In this document: positions 7,802 through 16,176 of the stretch, piece by piece
Layout of the letters: every line of letters starts with the position of its first letter
How positions within the stretch are numbered: position 1 is the first letter of the stretch
Assembly (NCBI GenBank): GCA_964647545.1
Contig: CAZYHS010000012.1
Location: 1-56,247 of the forward strand
Length of the DNA stretch: 56,247 nt
Direction of reading: 5' to 3'
Source: CAZYHS01 sp964647545
GTDB taxonomy: Bacteria; UBA10199; GCA-002796325; 1-14-0-20-49-13
Position numbers and translations under genes: made by a program
The notes under the pieces: model-generated
What the model was told of the DNA's origin: nothing
Seen by the model: the letters and a program-made list of their open reading frames with translations, nothing else
Databases searched by the model: none

Positions 7802-9471
7802 TTTAGTTCTCTTAAAATGTAGTCGGCAGTGATCGGCAAACCGTCGTAGCGCGTCACAACGCCGTCAACGCTAAATCCCGACTCGCGGCAAATTAGCGCG
7901 GCAAGTTGCCCCGTGTAATTTCCTTCGACCGCAATGACCTTGCCTGCCGTCTGAAAATAACCGGCAAAATGCTCCGGTACCAGCGGCCAGACCTGCGAAA
8001 AATGAAGCACGCTAGTTGCAACGCCCTGCTCACGAAATTTTTCGGCGGCTTCGTTAACAGCGCCAAAGGTCGAGCCCCAAGAGACAAGCAAAAGATCGCA
8101 ATCTTTTTCACCGACAAACCGCGGCGGCAGAACTTCGGCCACAATTGCCGGAAATTTTTTCCAGCGCTTGTGCATCATCTCTTTTCGCATCGATAAATCT
8201 TCTGTGAGATGTCCGTCGGGCGTATGTTCGTCGCTGCCGGAGACAACCAAATGAGAACTCTGTGCAGGAATAAGACGCGGCGAAATTCCGTTCGCCGTCA
8301 ATGCATAGCGCTCGTAAGTCCCCGCTGCCGGAGGAGTCGCAAGTGGCTGCACCTGCGTAAGTTTTTCGGACGGAAAAGGCTCGACCGAACGGAAGCTGTC
8401 GGCCAAGTACTGGTCGGTCAAAACAAACGACGGAAGCTGGTAACTCTCTGCCATCGCAAATGCCAGACGTGTGAGATAAAAACATTCGGCGGGATCGGCC
8501 GGCGCGTAAATCACGCGCGGAAACTCACCGTGACCGCTGTAGAGAACAAACTCGAGGTCGGCCTGCTCGGTGCGGGTCGGAAGTCCCGTCGCCGGTCCCG
8601 GCCGCTGGGCAACAACGCAAACGATCGGCACCTCGGTCATACCTGCAAGGCTCACACCTTCGACCATCAACGCAAAACCGCCGCCGGAAGTCGCTACCAT
8701 CGAAACGCCGCCGGCATAAGCCGCGCCAAGAGCCATGTTGATCGCCGCGATTTCGTCCTCGACCTGTTCGACCACAACGCCTGCCTCATGCGCGTGATTG
8801 ATGAGAGTCTGATTGACAGATGTCGCCGGAGTCATCGGGTAGAACGCGGCAAATTTCAATCCGGCCGAAATTGCACCAAGCGCAATTGCCTCGTTGCCGT
8901 TTATCATCATGCGTTTTGACGGCGACGACTTCGGCTCAAGGCGGTGTTTGTCTGTTGCGTTGCTTTTTCCCCAATCGAAAGATTTCTTCAGCACACTTTC
9001 GTTTTCGGCGACGGTCTCGGCGTGTTTTTTACCGAAGCGATCGTGAACGGCCTCGGTCACAAGACCAAAGTCGAGACCTAAAATGGAAGCAAGAACTCCA
9101 AGGGCTGCGACGTTGGCGGTTTTTGTCGACGCCAATTCGGCGTAGGGAACAAAAACACAGTCTGGAGCTGTCACGCCAAATGAAGAGTCGCAAATAATTG
9201 AGGCGTCGCTGCAAAGATCTGACGCGTGCAGCTCGACGCTCTCTTTGTTGAGCGCGACAAGTAGGTCGGCTTTTTCCGACGGGCCGACCGCCCTGCCGTC
9301 TGCAATGCGGATCGAAAATGTGTTGTGTCCGCCCCTGATGCGCGATTGATAGCTTTGAGTAACGCTGACGTCGTAACCTGACCGAACCAGAGACTTGGAG
9401 AGGAGCTCGCCGATTGTGACGAGCCCCTGTCCAGCCTCACCGCCGATCAAAATGTTAAGTGATTTTTTCAA
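7798..9471 (-). CDS. korA: 2-oxoacid:ferredoxin oxidoreductase, fused gamma-alpha subunit
   Basis: 557 residues. The N-terminal gamma domain shows GGEAGQGLVTIG and QSYQSRIRGGHNTF; the alpha pyrimidine-binding domain begins near NGNEAIALGAISAG. This two-gene arrangement is common in anaerobes. With KorB it decarboxylates a 2-oxoacid and passes electrons to ferredoxin, which could feed an [FeFe]-hydrogenase whose maturases are encoded at 48584-51320. No separate delta (ferredoxin) subunit is present. Confidence 0.92.
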   Translation of the reverse strand: MKKSLNILIGGEAGQGLVTIGELLSKSLVRSGYDVSVTQSYQSRIRGGHNTFSIRIADGRAVGPSEKADLLVALNKESVELHASDLCSDASIICDSSFGVTAPDCVFVPYAELASTKTANVAALGVLASILGLDFGLVTEAVHDRFGKKHAETVAENESVLKKSFDWGKSNATDKHRLEPKSSPSKRMMINGNEAIALGAISAGLKFAAFYPMTPATSVNQTLINHAHEAGVVVEQVEDEIAAINMALGAAYAGGVSMVATSGGGFALMVEGVSLAGMTEVPIVCVVAQRPGPATGLPTRTEQADLEFVLYSGHGEFPRVIYAPADPAECFYLTRLAFAMAESYQLPSFVLTDQYLADSFRSVEPFPSEKLTQVQPLATPPAAGTYERYALTANGISPRLIPAQSSHLVVSGSDEHTPDGHLTEDLSMRKEMMHKRWKKFPAIVAEVLPPRFVGEKDCDLLLVSWGSTFGAVNEAAEKFREQGVATSVLHFSQVWPLVPEHFAGYFQTAGKVIAVEGNYTGQLAALICRESGFSVDGVVTRYDGLPITADYILRELK

Positions 9472-9482
9472 TTACGCCTCTC

Positions 9483-9554
9483 GTCATTCCCGAGGTGGTA
9501 ATCGGGAATCAAGTTTATGCCATCTGGCTCCCCGCTTAAAGCCGCAGGGATGAC
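9483..9554. repeat. REP-like paired hairpin element, copy 2
   Basis: Begins GTCATTCCCGAGG with arms ATTCCCGA/TCGGGAAT (9486-9493, 9502-9509). It ends in a second, inverted half CCCGCTTAAAGCCGCAGGGATGAC. The paired layout recalls BIME-type elements. It fills the gap between rubrerythrin and korA. Confidence 0.75.
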
Positions 9555-9566
9555 AAAATCAGCTGG

Positions 9567-10139
9567 TTAATAATTTTCGCCGAGCAATTCAAAATGCGCA
9601 CGCGGATGAGCGCAAGCCGGACATTTTTCTAAGGCTTCGTTGCCGGTGTGGAGGTAACCGCAGTTGCGGCATCTCCAGACGACTTTCGAATCGCGTTTGA
9701 AGACGCGGCCGGCTTCGATGTTGGCGCGCAGATCGTTGTAACGTTTTTCGTGCTGCTTTTCGGCAACAGAAACCGCTTCAAAAACTTTTGCGATCTCTTC
9801 AAAGCCCTCTTCGCGGGCGGTTTTTGCGAACTCGGGATACATCACGCCCCATTCGTGGTTTTCGCCCGATGCCGCGGCGGCAAGATTATCGACCGTTTTG
9901 CCGATCACGCCGGCCGGAAAGAGACCGGTAATTTCGACGTCGCCACCTTCGAGGAATTTAAAGAAACGCTTTGCGTGTTCCTTTTCCTGATTTGCCGTCT
10001 CTTCAAAAATGAAAGAGATCTGGTCGTAGCCCTCTTTCTTTGCGGCTGCGGCAAAATAGTTGTAGCGGTTTCTGGCCTGCGATTCGCCGGCAAAAGCTGT
10101 TAACAGATTTTTTTCGGTCTTTGTTCCTTTGATGCTCAT
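9567..10139 (-). CDS. rbr: Rubrerythrin
   Basis: Peroxide-reducing diiron protein of anaerobes, 190 residues. The N-terminal ferritin-like domain has GESQARNRY, FEETANQEKEHA and VAEKQHEKRY. The C-terminal rubredoxin-like domain has paired CXXC motifs (CRNCGY and CPACAH). The ATG of MSIKGTKTEKN follows AAAGGGGAA. Divergent from the barrel gene at 10311, sharing a 171-bp intergenic region. Confidence 0.95.
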   Translation of the reverse strand: MSIKGTKTEKNLLTAFAGESQARNRYNYFAAAAKKEGYDQISFIFEETANQEKEHAKRFFKFLEGGDVEITGLFPAGVIGKTVDNLAAAASGENHEWGVMYPEFAKTAREEGFEEIAKVFEAVSVAEKQHEKRYNDLRANIEAGRVFKRDSKVVWRCRNCGYLHTGNEALEKCPACAHPRAHFELLGENY

Positions 10140-10225
10140 AGGTTCCCCTTTCGCTTGTTGTAAGCATGTGTTGTTGAGTTGATAGACTGTCAAGAGACTT
10201 TAGAAGCTACCCGCTTTATAAGTGC

Positions 10226-10240
10226 AATTCAATGAGAATT
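10226..10240. promoter_or_regulatory. Short dyad in divergent rubrerythrin/barrel promoter region
   Basis: AATTC-AATGA-GAATT is a perfect 5+5 dyad between divergent genes. Fur/PerR-type regulators, which often control rubrerythrin, bind longer AT-rich dyads, so the match is only suggestive. Confidence 0.2.
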
Positions 10241-10310
10241 TTACTTGGCGGAGGCAATTCATTCTGTTAGTAGCGGCCTGACAATTTCTTTAAAAAACAA
10301 GGAGATTCAC

Positions 10311-10820
10311 ATGAAAAAGAGCATTCTTCTGGCGGTTGCGGTTGCACTTCTGACATCGGGCACGGCATTTGCGAAAAAGGGCGAATACAGCGTCGGCAAA
10401 GGAAACTGGCTTGTCGGCGCAGCGGCTGACGTAACCCATTTCTGGGGTAGCGGCACGAATCAGACGAATTTCGCGCTAAGCTCGGAAATCGGCTATTTCG
10501 TTTGGGACTGGCTCATGCCCGAACTGAAATTCGACCTCGACATCGGCGACGATTTTGACGCCGAACTTTTTACCGCCGGCGCAAGGGCTTACTACAACAA
10601 AGGGAACGAACTTCTCCCTTACGTAAGACTCAACCTCGGCTTCGGCAGCGTTAAGGCCGGCACACGAGCAAACGCATTTGTCATCAACCCCGGCATCGGA
10701 CTTGACTATCTGCTGACCAAAAACGTGGCGATCGGCATTCAGGCGAACTTCAACGCCTACGTGCGCGACGTTTCGTTTTACAGCTTTGATTTCCCGATCG
10801 GGTTTAACATTTACTTCTAA
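10311..10820 (+). CDS. Secreted outer-membrane beta-barrel-like protein
   Basis: 169 residues with a clear signal peptide (MKKSILLAVAVALLTSGTAFA) followed by alternating hydrophobic/polar strands such as NFALSSEIGYFVW and FPIGFNIYF. The C-terminal Phe is typical of outer-membrane barrels, and the size suits an eight-stranded OmpW/OmpX-like barrel. The start follows AAGGAG. The stop codon overlaps the nadB start by one base (TAATG), so translation is probably coupled, an odd pairing of function. Ligand unknown. Confidence 0.75.
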   Translation: MKKSILLAVAVALLTSGTAFAKKGEYSVGKGNWLVGAAADVTHFWGSGTNQTNFALSSEIGYFVWDWLMPELKFDLDIGDDFDAELFTAGARAYYNKGNELLPYVRLNLGFGSVKAGTRANAFVINPGIGLDYLLTKNVAIGIQANFNAYVRDVSFYSFDFPIGFNIYF

Positions 10821-12412
10821 TGAAAAGGCAATTTGATTTTCTGGTTCTCGGCAGCGGTGTCGCCGGACTTTCTTACGCCCTTTCGGTAGCGCGCCACGGC
10901 AAAGTGGCGATCGTCACCAAAAAGGCGCCGAAAGAGAGCGCGACAAACTACGCCCAAGGGGGCATTGCAGCCGTGATGTCAGGCGACGATTCGTTTGAGT
11001 CGCACATCGACGACACAATTAAGGCCGGCTGCGGCATTTCCAAAAAAAGTTCGGTGAAGATTATCGTCGAAGAGGGACCGGAAATCATAAAAAATCTTAT
11101 CGACTGGGGCGTTCGTTTCAGCAAAGGCGAAGAGGCGGAGTTTCATCTGACATGCGAAGGCGGACATTCACGCTTTCGAGTTCTTCACGCCGGCGACTTT
11201 ACCGGTCAAGAGATCGAACGTGCCCTGCTCGACGCCTGTCACGCAGACAAGAACATAGAAATTTTCGACGAGCACATTGCGATCGACCTCATCACAAGCA
11301 AGAAATTCAAACTGACAAAAAGGACTAACGAGTGCGTAGGCGCGTATGTCTTGGATCGCCGGACCGGCGAAGTTGAAACATTCGCCGCAAAAATCACGGT
11401 GCTGGCAACAGGTGGCGCTGGCAAAGTTTATCTCTACACCACCAATCCCGACATCGCATCCGGTGACGGAATTGCAATGGCCTATCGCGCCGGCGCGCCG
11501 GTTGCGAACCTCGAGTTCGTGCAATTTCATCCGACCGCGCTCTATCACCCTTTCGCAAAATCGTTTTTGATCTCCGAAGCTGTGCGCGGCGAAGGCGGAA
11601 TTTTAAAATTAAAAGACGGCTCGACATTCATGGAAAGGTACGACCCGCGCGGCAATCTCGCCACGCGTGACATTGTGGCCAGAGCTATCGATGCCGAGCT
11701 AAAAAGAACCGGCGACGATTTTGTGCTTCTCGACATCGCTCATCGCGGCGCCGAATTTGTAAAAAAGCGTTTTCCCGGAATTTACCAGCGCTGTCTTCAG
11801 TACGGAATTGACATTTCGACACAGCCGATTCCGGTTGTGCCGGCCGCACACTACTTCTGCGGCGGCGTTGTCACAAACGAATTTGCCGAAACGTCAATTA
11901 AGAGACTTTTTGCGTGCGGCGAAGTTGCTCACACGGGGGTTCACGGCGCCAACAGACTTGCCTCGAACTCTCTGCTCGAGTCGGCGGTCTTTGCCGTGCG
12001 CGCCGCAAAACGCTCTTTGGAGCTGCTCAAAACGTTCCCCGATCAGCTGCCCAAAATTCCCGAATGGGATTCAAAAGGTGCAACCGACTCGGATGAATCG
12101 GTCGTCATCACGCAAAACTGGGACGAAATCCGCAGGACGATGTGGAACTACGTCGGCATCGTCAGAACGAACAAACGATTGAAGCGCGCCCTCGCCCGCA
12201 TTGAACTGCTGCGCGAAGAAATTAATCAATATTACTGGAATTTTAAAGTGACCGCCGACCTCATTGAATTGCGAAATCTAGTTCTTGTGGCGGAGCTGGT
12301 GATTAAATCGGCCCTCTCCCGCAAAGAGAGCCGCGGCCTGCACTACAATCTCGATTATCCCAAAAAAGATAAAAAATTCGAGCACGACACAATTCTTAAA
12401 AAACGCAGTTGA
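10820..12412 (+). CDS. nadB: L-aspartate oxidase
   Basis: FAD enzyme converting L-aspartate to iminoaspartate, the first step of de novo NAD synthesis, and able to use fumarate anaerobically. It has an N-terminal dinucleotide fold VLGSGVAGLSYA, then NYAQGGIAAVMSGDDS, EFVQFHPTAL, and the late HGANRLASNSLLE segment near the active site. At 530 residues it is full length. nadA and nadC are not in the window. It converges on the glycosyltransferase with only 15 nt between stops and no visible terminator. Confidence 0.94.
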   Translation: MKRQFDFLVLGSGVAGLSYALSVARHGKVAIVTKKAPKESATNYAQGGIAAVMSGDDSFESHIDDTIKAGCGISKKSSVKIIVEEGPEIIKNLIDWGVRFSKGEEAEFHLTCEGGHSRFRVLHAGDFTGQEIERALLDACHADKNIEIFDEHIAIDLITSKKFKLTKRTNECVGAYVLDRRTGEVETFAAKITVLATGGAGKVYLYTTNPDIASGDGIAMAYRAGAPVANLEFVQFHPTALYHPFAKSFLISEAVRGEGGILKLKDGSTFMERYDPRGNLATRDIVARAIDAELKRTGDDFVLLDIAHRGAEFVKKRFPGIYQRCLQYGIDISTQPIPVVPAAHYFCGGVVTNEFAETSIKRLFACGEVAHTGVHGANRLASNSLLESAVFAVRAAKRSLELLKTFPDQLPKIPEWDSKGATDSDESVVITQNWDEIRRTMWNYVGIVRTNKRLKRALARIELLREEINQYYWNFKVTADLIELRNLVLVAELVIKSALSRKESRGLHYNLDYPKKDKKFEHDTILKKRS

Positions 12413-12427
12413 TCACGTTTGAACAAT

Positions 12428-13357
12428 CTAAAAATTAATGCGCTCTTTTTCGACAACGACCGGACGGCGCATGACCTGCGTGTGAATCGAGCCGATGTAT
12501 TCACCGATGATGCCAATGAAAAATAGCTGCAATGAGCCACAGAAGAAGATGCCGATTATGATCGGCGCAACTCCCATATTAAAACTGTTCCAGAAGAGAA
12601 GTTTCGCCACGAAATATCCAACAGCCAGCAGCAAAAATAGAGTCGACATCAGAAAGCCAAGCATCGTCGCAATTCTCAGCGGCACTTTTGAGTGGCTCGT
12701 GATTCCAAGCATTGCGATGTCGTAGAGCGTGTAAAAATTATTTTTGGTAATTCCCCTCTTCCTGACCGGCTGAGTGTATTCGATCTTCGCACTTTCAAAA
12801 CCGATCTCGGAAATTAGCCCTCTGAAATATGGATAGGGGTCGTTAACTTCGCGCAGCACTTCGACAACGCGCCTGTCGTACAAACCAAAGCCGGTGTTGT
12901 TCTTTGTCAGCTTGACATCAGAGAGTTTGCCGACAAGGTCGTAATACATTTTGCGAATCAAAAACATGACAGAGCTTTCGTGGCTTTGGGTTTTTACGCC
13001 AAGCACAACTTTAAAGCCCTCCTCCCACTTTTTAATAAAATCTTCGATCATCGCAGGAGGGTCCTGCAAATCTGCAACCAGCAAAATCACAGCGTCGCCG
13101 TGCGCCTGTAAGATTCCATGAAACGGAGACCTGATGTGCCCGAAGTTACGGCTGTTAACTATAATTTTTACATTTTTATCTTCACGGGCAATGCCTTTTA
13201 AAATCGCAACGGTCGCATCTGTCGAGGCGTTGTCGATAAAAATGTGTTCGTATTGATATTTCGGCAACCGCGCAAACACGCTTTTGACCTGCGCGTAGAG
13301 TTCTCTAACATTTCCCTCTTCATTGTAACATGGAGTTACGATGCTAATCAGCGGCAT
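12428..13357 (-). CDS. Family 2 glycosyltransferase with two C-terminal membrane helices (GtrB-like)
   Basis: 309 residues from the ATG of MPLISIVTPCYNEEGN, preceded by AGAGGAGA. A GT-A fold with DLQDPP (96-101) is typical of polyprenyl-phosphate glycosyltransferases (DPM1/GtrB/ArnC type). Two hydrophobic helices follow (about 229-250 and 265-290). It is the last gene of the seven-gene sugar operon, overlapping the SDR gene by 14 nt. It probably loads the sugar, or a linked one, on undecaprenyl phosphate. Confidence 0.85.
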   Translation of the reverse strand: MPLISIVTPCYNEEGNVRELYAQVKSVFARLPKYQYEHIFIDNASTDATVAILKGIAREDKNVKIIVNSRNFGHIRSPFHGILQAHGDAVILLVADLQDPPAMIEDFIKKWEEGFKVVLGVKTQSHESSVMFLIRKMYYDLVGKLSDVKLTKNNTGFGLYDRRVVEVLREVNDPYPYFRGLISEIGFESAKIEYTQPVRKRGITKNNFYTLYDIAMLGITSHSKVPLRIATMLGFLMSTLFLLLAVGYFVAKLLFWNSFNMGVAPIIIGIFFCGSLQLFFIGIIGEYIGSIHTQVMRRPVVVEKERINF

Positions 13358-14414
13358 AATTTTTATCTCCTCTTTTTGCCCATGCAACCGTGCGACTAAT
13401 CGCCTCATCAAGGCCAATCAAACTTTCAAGCCCCAGCTCTTTTTTAGCACGCGAAACATCGGGGACATATCTTGCGGGGAGCTTGCCCGGCACAGGATTT
13501 TCCTTCACGATAAGTTCGGCTTTTCCGCCCGTCTGTTTAATAACGCGCGCTGCAAGTTCTTTAATCGAAATTTCGTCGCCGGATCCGACGTTGTAGGCTC
13601 TGCAGCTTGCCCCTTTTGACAGAATCGTAAAAAGCCAGATCATAAGATCGGCCGCGTAAAGATAGGAACGATAAGCAGTTCCGTCGCCTTTGATGACGAT
13701 CGGCCCGCCGGCTAGAGCGTCACGAATGAAATTCCCTGCGGCAAAATGCGAAGTCATTGGAAGATATGGCCCGATAAACGCAAAGCATCTGGCGATTTTT
13801 ATTTCAAAGCCATGCTCGCGGGCAAAACGCTCGCAGCTTTGTTCTGCAATGCGCTTCCCCTTTCCATACGCCGAGTTCGCATTTGAAATATCGGGGACGC
13901 CGTAAAAGTCCTCGGCAAGGCGCTCTACGTCGGGGGGCTGCACGCCGTAAACCGCGCCCGAACTTGTGAATAAAAATTTTGCCGCCTTACAGGAGGCTGC
14001 AAAGTCGAGAACGTGTTTTGTTCCCGAAACGATTGTCTCCATAACCTCTGCGGGATTGTCACCTTGCAAGCCAGAGGCGGCGTGAATCACATGACTGAAT
14101 TCGCCGTCAGGAAATTTAAAATTTTTAATGTCGCCTTCAACGAAAGTAACGGCTGCGTCACCGGCAAGATAAGGGGCTTTTTTTGAAAATGCTGCACGAT
14201 TTCTAGTCAACGCTGTAATCGAAACATTGAGACCAAGTTTATTGTTTGCCCAAAGCAAAGTTTCGAGAAACCAGCAGCCAAAAAAACCTGTCGCACCGGT
14301 GATAAAAATTCTTTTGCCGCAAAGCTCTTCAAACGAACTTTTTGCATTGGCAAGAATGTGGTCGAGGTCTTTAGCGAGGCAATTGTTAGATTGTGCGGTG
14401 ACTATTTTTGACAT
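13344..14414 (-). CDS. NAD-dependent epimerase/dehydratase (extended SDR)
   Basis: 356 residues. NAD(P)-binding loop GATGFFG (40-46), catalytic Ser in LFTSSGAVYG and YxxxK in AYGKGKR, late substrate region GDGTAYRSYLY. Resembles NDP-sugar 4-ketoreductases/epimerases such as those ending CDP-dideoxyhexose pathways. By context it would reduce or epimerise the 4-keto sugar after the RfbH/transketolase steps. It has an N-terminal extension of about 30 residues. Lies 11 nt after the transketolase C gene and overlaps the glycosyltransferase start. Confidence 0.85.
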   Translation of the reverse strand: MSKIVTAQSNNCLAKDLDHILANAKSSFEELCGKRIFITGATGFFGCWFLETLLWANNKLGLNVSITALTRNRAAFSKKAPYLAGDAAVTFVEGDIKNFKFPDGEFSHVIHAASGLQGDNPAEVMETIVSGTKHVLDFAASCKAAKFLFTSSGAVYGVQPPDVERLAEDFYGVPDISNANSAYGKGKRIAEQSCERFAREHGFEIKIARCFAFIGPYLPMTSHFAAGNFIRDALAGGPIVIKGDGTAYRSYLYAADLMIWLFTILSKGASCRAYNVGSGDEISIKELAARVIKQTGGKAELIVKENPVPGKLPARYVPDVSRAKKELGLESLIGLDEAISRTVAWAKRGDKNYAAD

Positions 14415-14425
14415 TTGTCGTCTGC

Positions 14426-15346
14426 TTATTTTAACAATTTTTCAGCCGCCATAACGATGTCATTTACAGAGAGGCCGTTTACGTCCCGCAGATAATTCTG
14501 ACTGCCGACATATTTGCTGAACTTGTCGTTCAATCCGACAGAACCAAACATGACGTCGGAGCTTCCCATTCTGGCGACAACCTCGGCAACCGCGCTACCT
14601 AAGCCTCCAACGACGCTGTGCTCTTCGACTGTAAGAATGTGCCCTGTCTCTTTTGCCGCCTTTTTGATTGCTTCGCTATCGATCGGTTTGACGGTGTGCA
14701 TGCTAAGCAAACGCACGCTCTTTCCATTTTTTTCAAGCAACTCACTGGCCTCCACGCACGACTTCAAAATTGCACCGGTTGAAATTATCGTAATGTCGCG
14801 CCCATCTTTAAAGGTCACAGCTTTGCCGATTTTAAAATCGATTTCGCCTTTGTGAATGACGGATTCGCCCGCTTTGCCCAGCCGCAAATAACACGGCCCC
14901 TTGTGCGAAAGAATTTGCTCGGTGGCATGTTTTGTTTCGACAGGATCGGCGGGTGAAACAACGATCATGTCCGGCAAAGCGCGCATGATAGCCATGTCTT
15001 CAGTTGCCTGATGTGATGCGCCGAGGCTCGCGTAGGCAAGTCCTGCACCGACAGACACAATTTTTACGTCGGCGTCGTGATAGCAGACATCGTTTCTGAT
15101 CTGCTCAAGACATCTTAAAGTAGGAAAGTTGGCAATTGAATAGACGCAAACTTTTTTGCCCGAAAGAGCGAGTCCCGCGGCAACACCCATCATATTTTGT
15201 TCGGCAATACCGGCGTTGAGAAACTGCTCGGGGCGGTTTTTGGCAAACTCTTCGACAACCGAATAGCCCAGATCACCTACGACCAGACAAACGTCGCGGT
15301 CTTTTCCGGCGATTTGAAACAGCGTATCAAGAAATGCTTTTCTCAT
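14426..15346 (-). CDS. Transketolase-like C-terminal (pyrimidine-binding) subunit
   Basis: 306 residues: the pyrimidine-binding and C-terminal domains of a split transketolase. NAGIAEQNMMGVAAGLA carries the catalytic Glu of the TPP-activating motif; SLGASHQATEDMAIMRALP is typical of transketolase/DXS family proteins. Overlaps the N-terminal subunit gene by 4 nt. Placement inside an rfbFGH sugar operon suggests transfer of a two-carbon unit to a nucleotide-linked keto sugar rather than, or as well as, pentose phosphate work; this is inference. Confidence 0.9.
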   Translation of the reverse strand: MRKAFLDTLFQIAGKDRDVCLVVGDLGYSVVEEFAKNRPEQFLNAGIAEQNMMGVAAGLALSGKKVCVYSIANFPTLRCLEQIRNDVCYHDADVKIVSVGAGLAYASLGASHQATEDMAIMRALPDMIVVSPADPVETKHATEQILSHKGPCYLRLGKAGESVIHKGEIDFKIGKAVTFKDGRDITIISTGAILKSCVEASELLEKNGKSVRLLSMHTVKPIDSEAIKKAAKETGHILTVEEHSVVGGLGSAVAEVVARMGSSDVMFGSVGLNDKFSKYVGSQNYLRDVNGLSVNDIVMAAEKLLK

Positions 15347-16176
15347 TTTGCGGCATCAATCTCCTGCATAGCCTTGGCAAGTTCGTCATCGGACGGAGAC
15401 TTGTAGTGCCACGCCAGTTTGTGCTCCATGAAGCTCACACCCTTCCCCTTCACAGTGTGGGCAATGATGCAGGTTGGTGCATCTTTGGTTTTAATTGCGA
15501 CATCAAAAGCCTTCAACAACTCTTCAATTGAGTGACCGTCAACTTCAAGCGTCGACCAGCCGAAACTTTTCCACTTGTCGGCGAAAGGTTCAAGACCAAG
15601 AACTTCTTTTACAGAACCGAGGCTCTGAATTTTGTTGTAGTCGATAATGACAGTGAGGTTTCCAAGTTTGTGATGCGCCGCAAAAAGTGCAGCCTCCCAG
15701 ATTGAGCCTTCGTCGCACTCGCCGTCTCCAAGCAAAACGTAAACGCGGTTTGTTTTTCTGTCGAGCTTTGCGGCAAGTGCCATGCCGCACCCGACAGGCA
15801 GGCCGTGCCCGAGAGATCCGGTCGAAATTTCAATGCCGGGAACGCCACAGTGCGTTGCGTGCCCCGCAAGCAGTGAACCGTTTTGGCAATAAGAGTCGAT
15901 CCACTCTCTGGTGAAAAAACCGAGTTCGCAAAGAACAGCGTAGTAAGCCGAGCAGGCGTGCCCTTTACTGAGGATGAAACGGTCGCGGTCGTTCTTTTGC
16001 GGATCTTTTGGATCGACTTTCAGCACCGCTCCGTAAAGAACGGTTAAAATGTCAGTCATCGAAAGCGCACCGCCAAGGTGTGACGCACGAGCAGAGTGCA
16101 CCATTTTCACAGCCGTTTTTCTGACGGTTTTTGCAAGCTCTTTGAGACGGGCAATTTCTTTATCTGATGATTTCAT
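15343..16176 (-). CDS. Transketolase-like N-terminal (TPP-diphosphate-binding) subunit
   Basis: 277 residues. TPP/Mg motif GDGECDEGSIWEAAL with IDYNKIQSLG downstream, plus KGHACSAYYA. Two ATGs are close; I chose the second (16176) because it forms the ATGA overlap with the rfbH stop, matching the coupling throughout this operon. Pairs with the next gene to make one transketolase. Split forms are known both for ordinary transketolase and for enzymes attaching two-carbon branches to sugars. Confidence 0.9.
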   Translation of the reverse strand: MKSSDKEIARLKELAKTVRKTAVKMVHSARASHLGGALSMTDILTVLYGAVLKVDPKDPQKNDRDRFILSKGHACSAYYAVLCELGFFTREWIDSYCQNGSLLAGHATHCGVPGIEISTGSLGHGLPVGCGMALAAKLDRKTNRVYVLLGDGECDEGSIWEAALFAAHHKLGNLTVIIDYNKIQSLGSVKEVLGLEPFADKWKSFGWSTLEVDGHSIEELLKAFDVAIKTKDAPTCIIAHTVKGKGVSFMEHKLAWHYKSPSDDELAKAMQEIDAAK

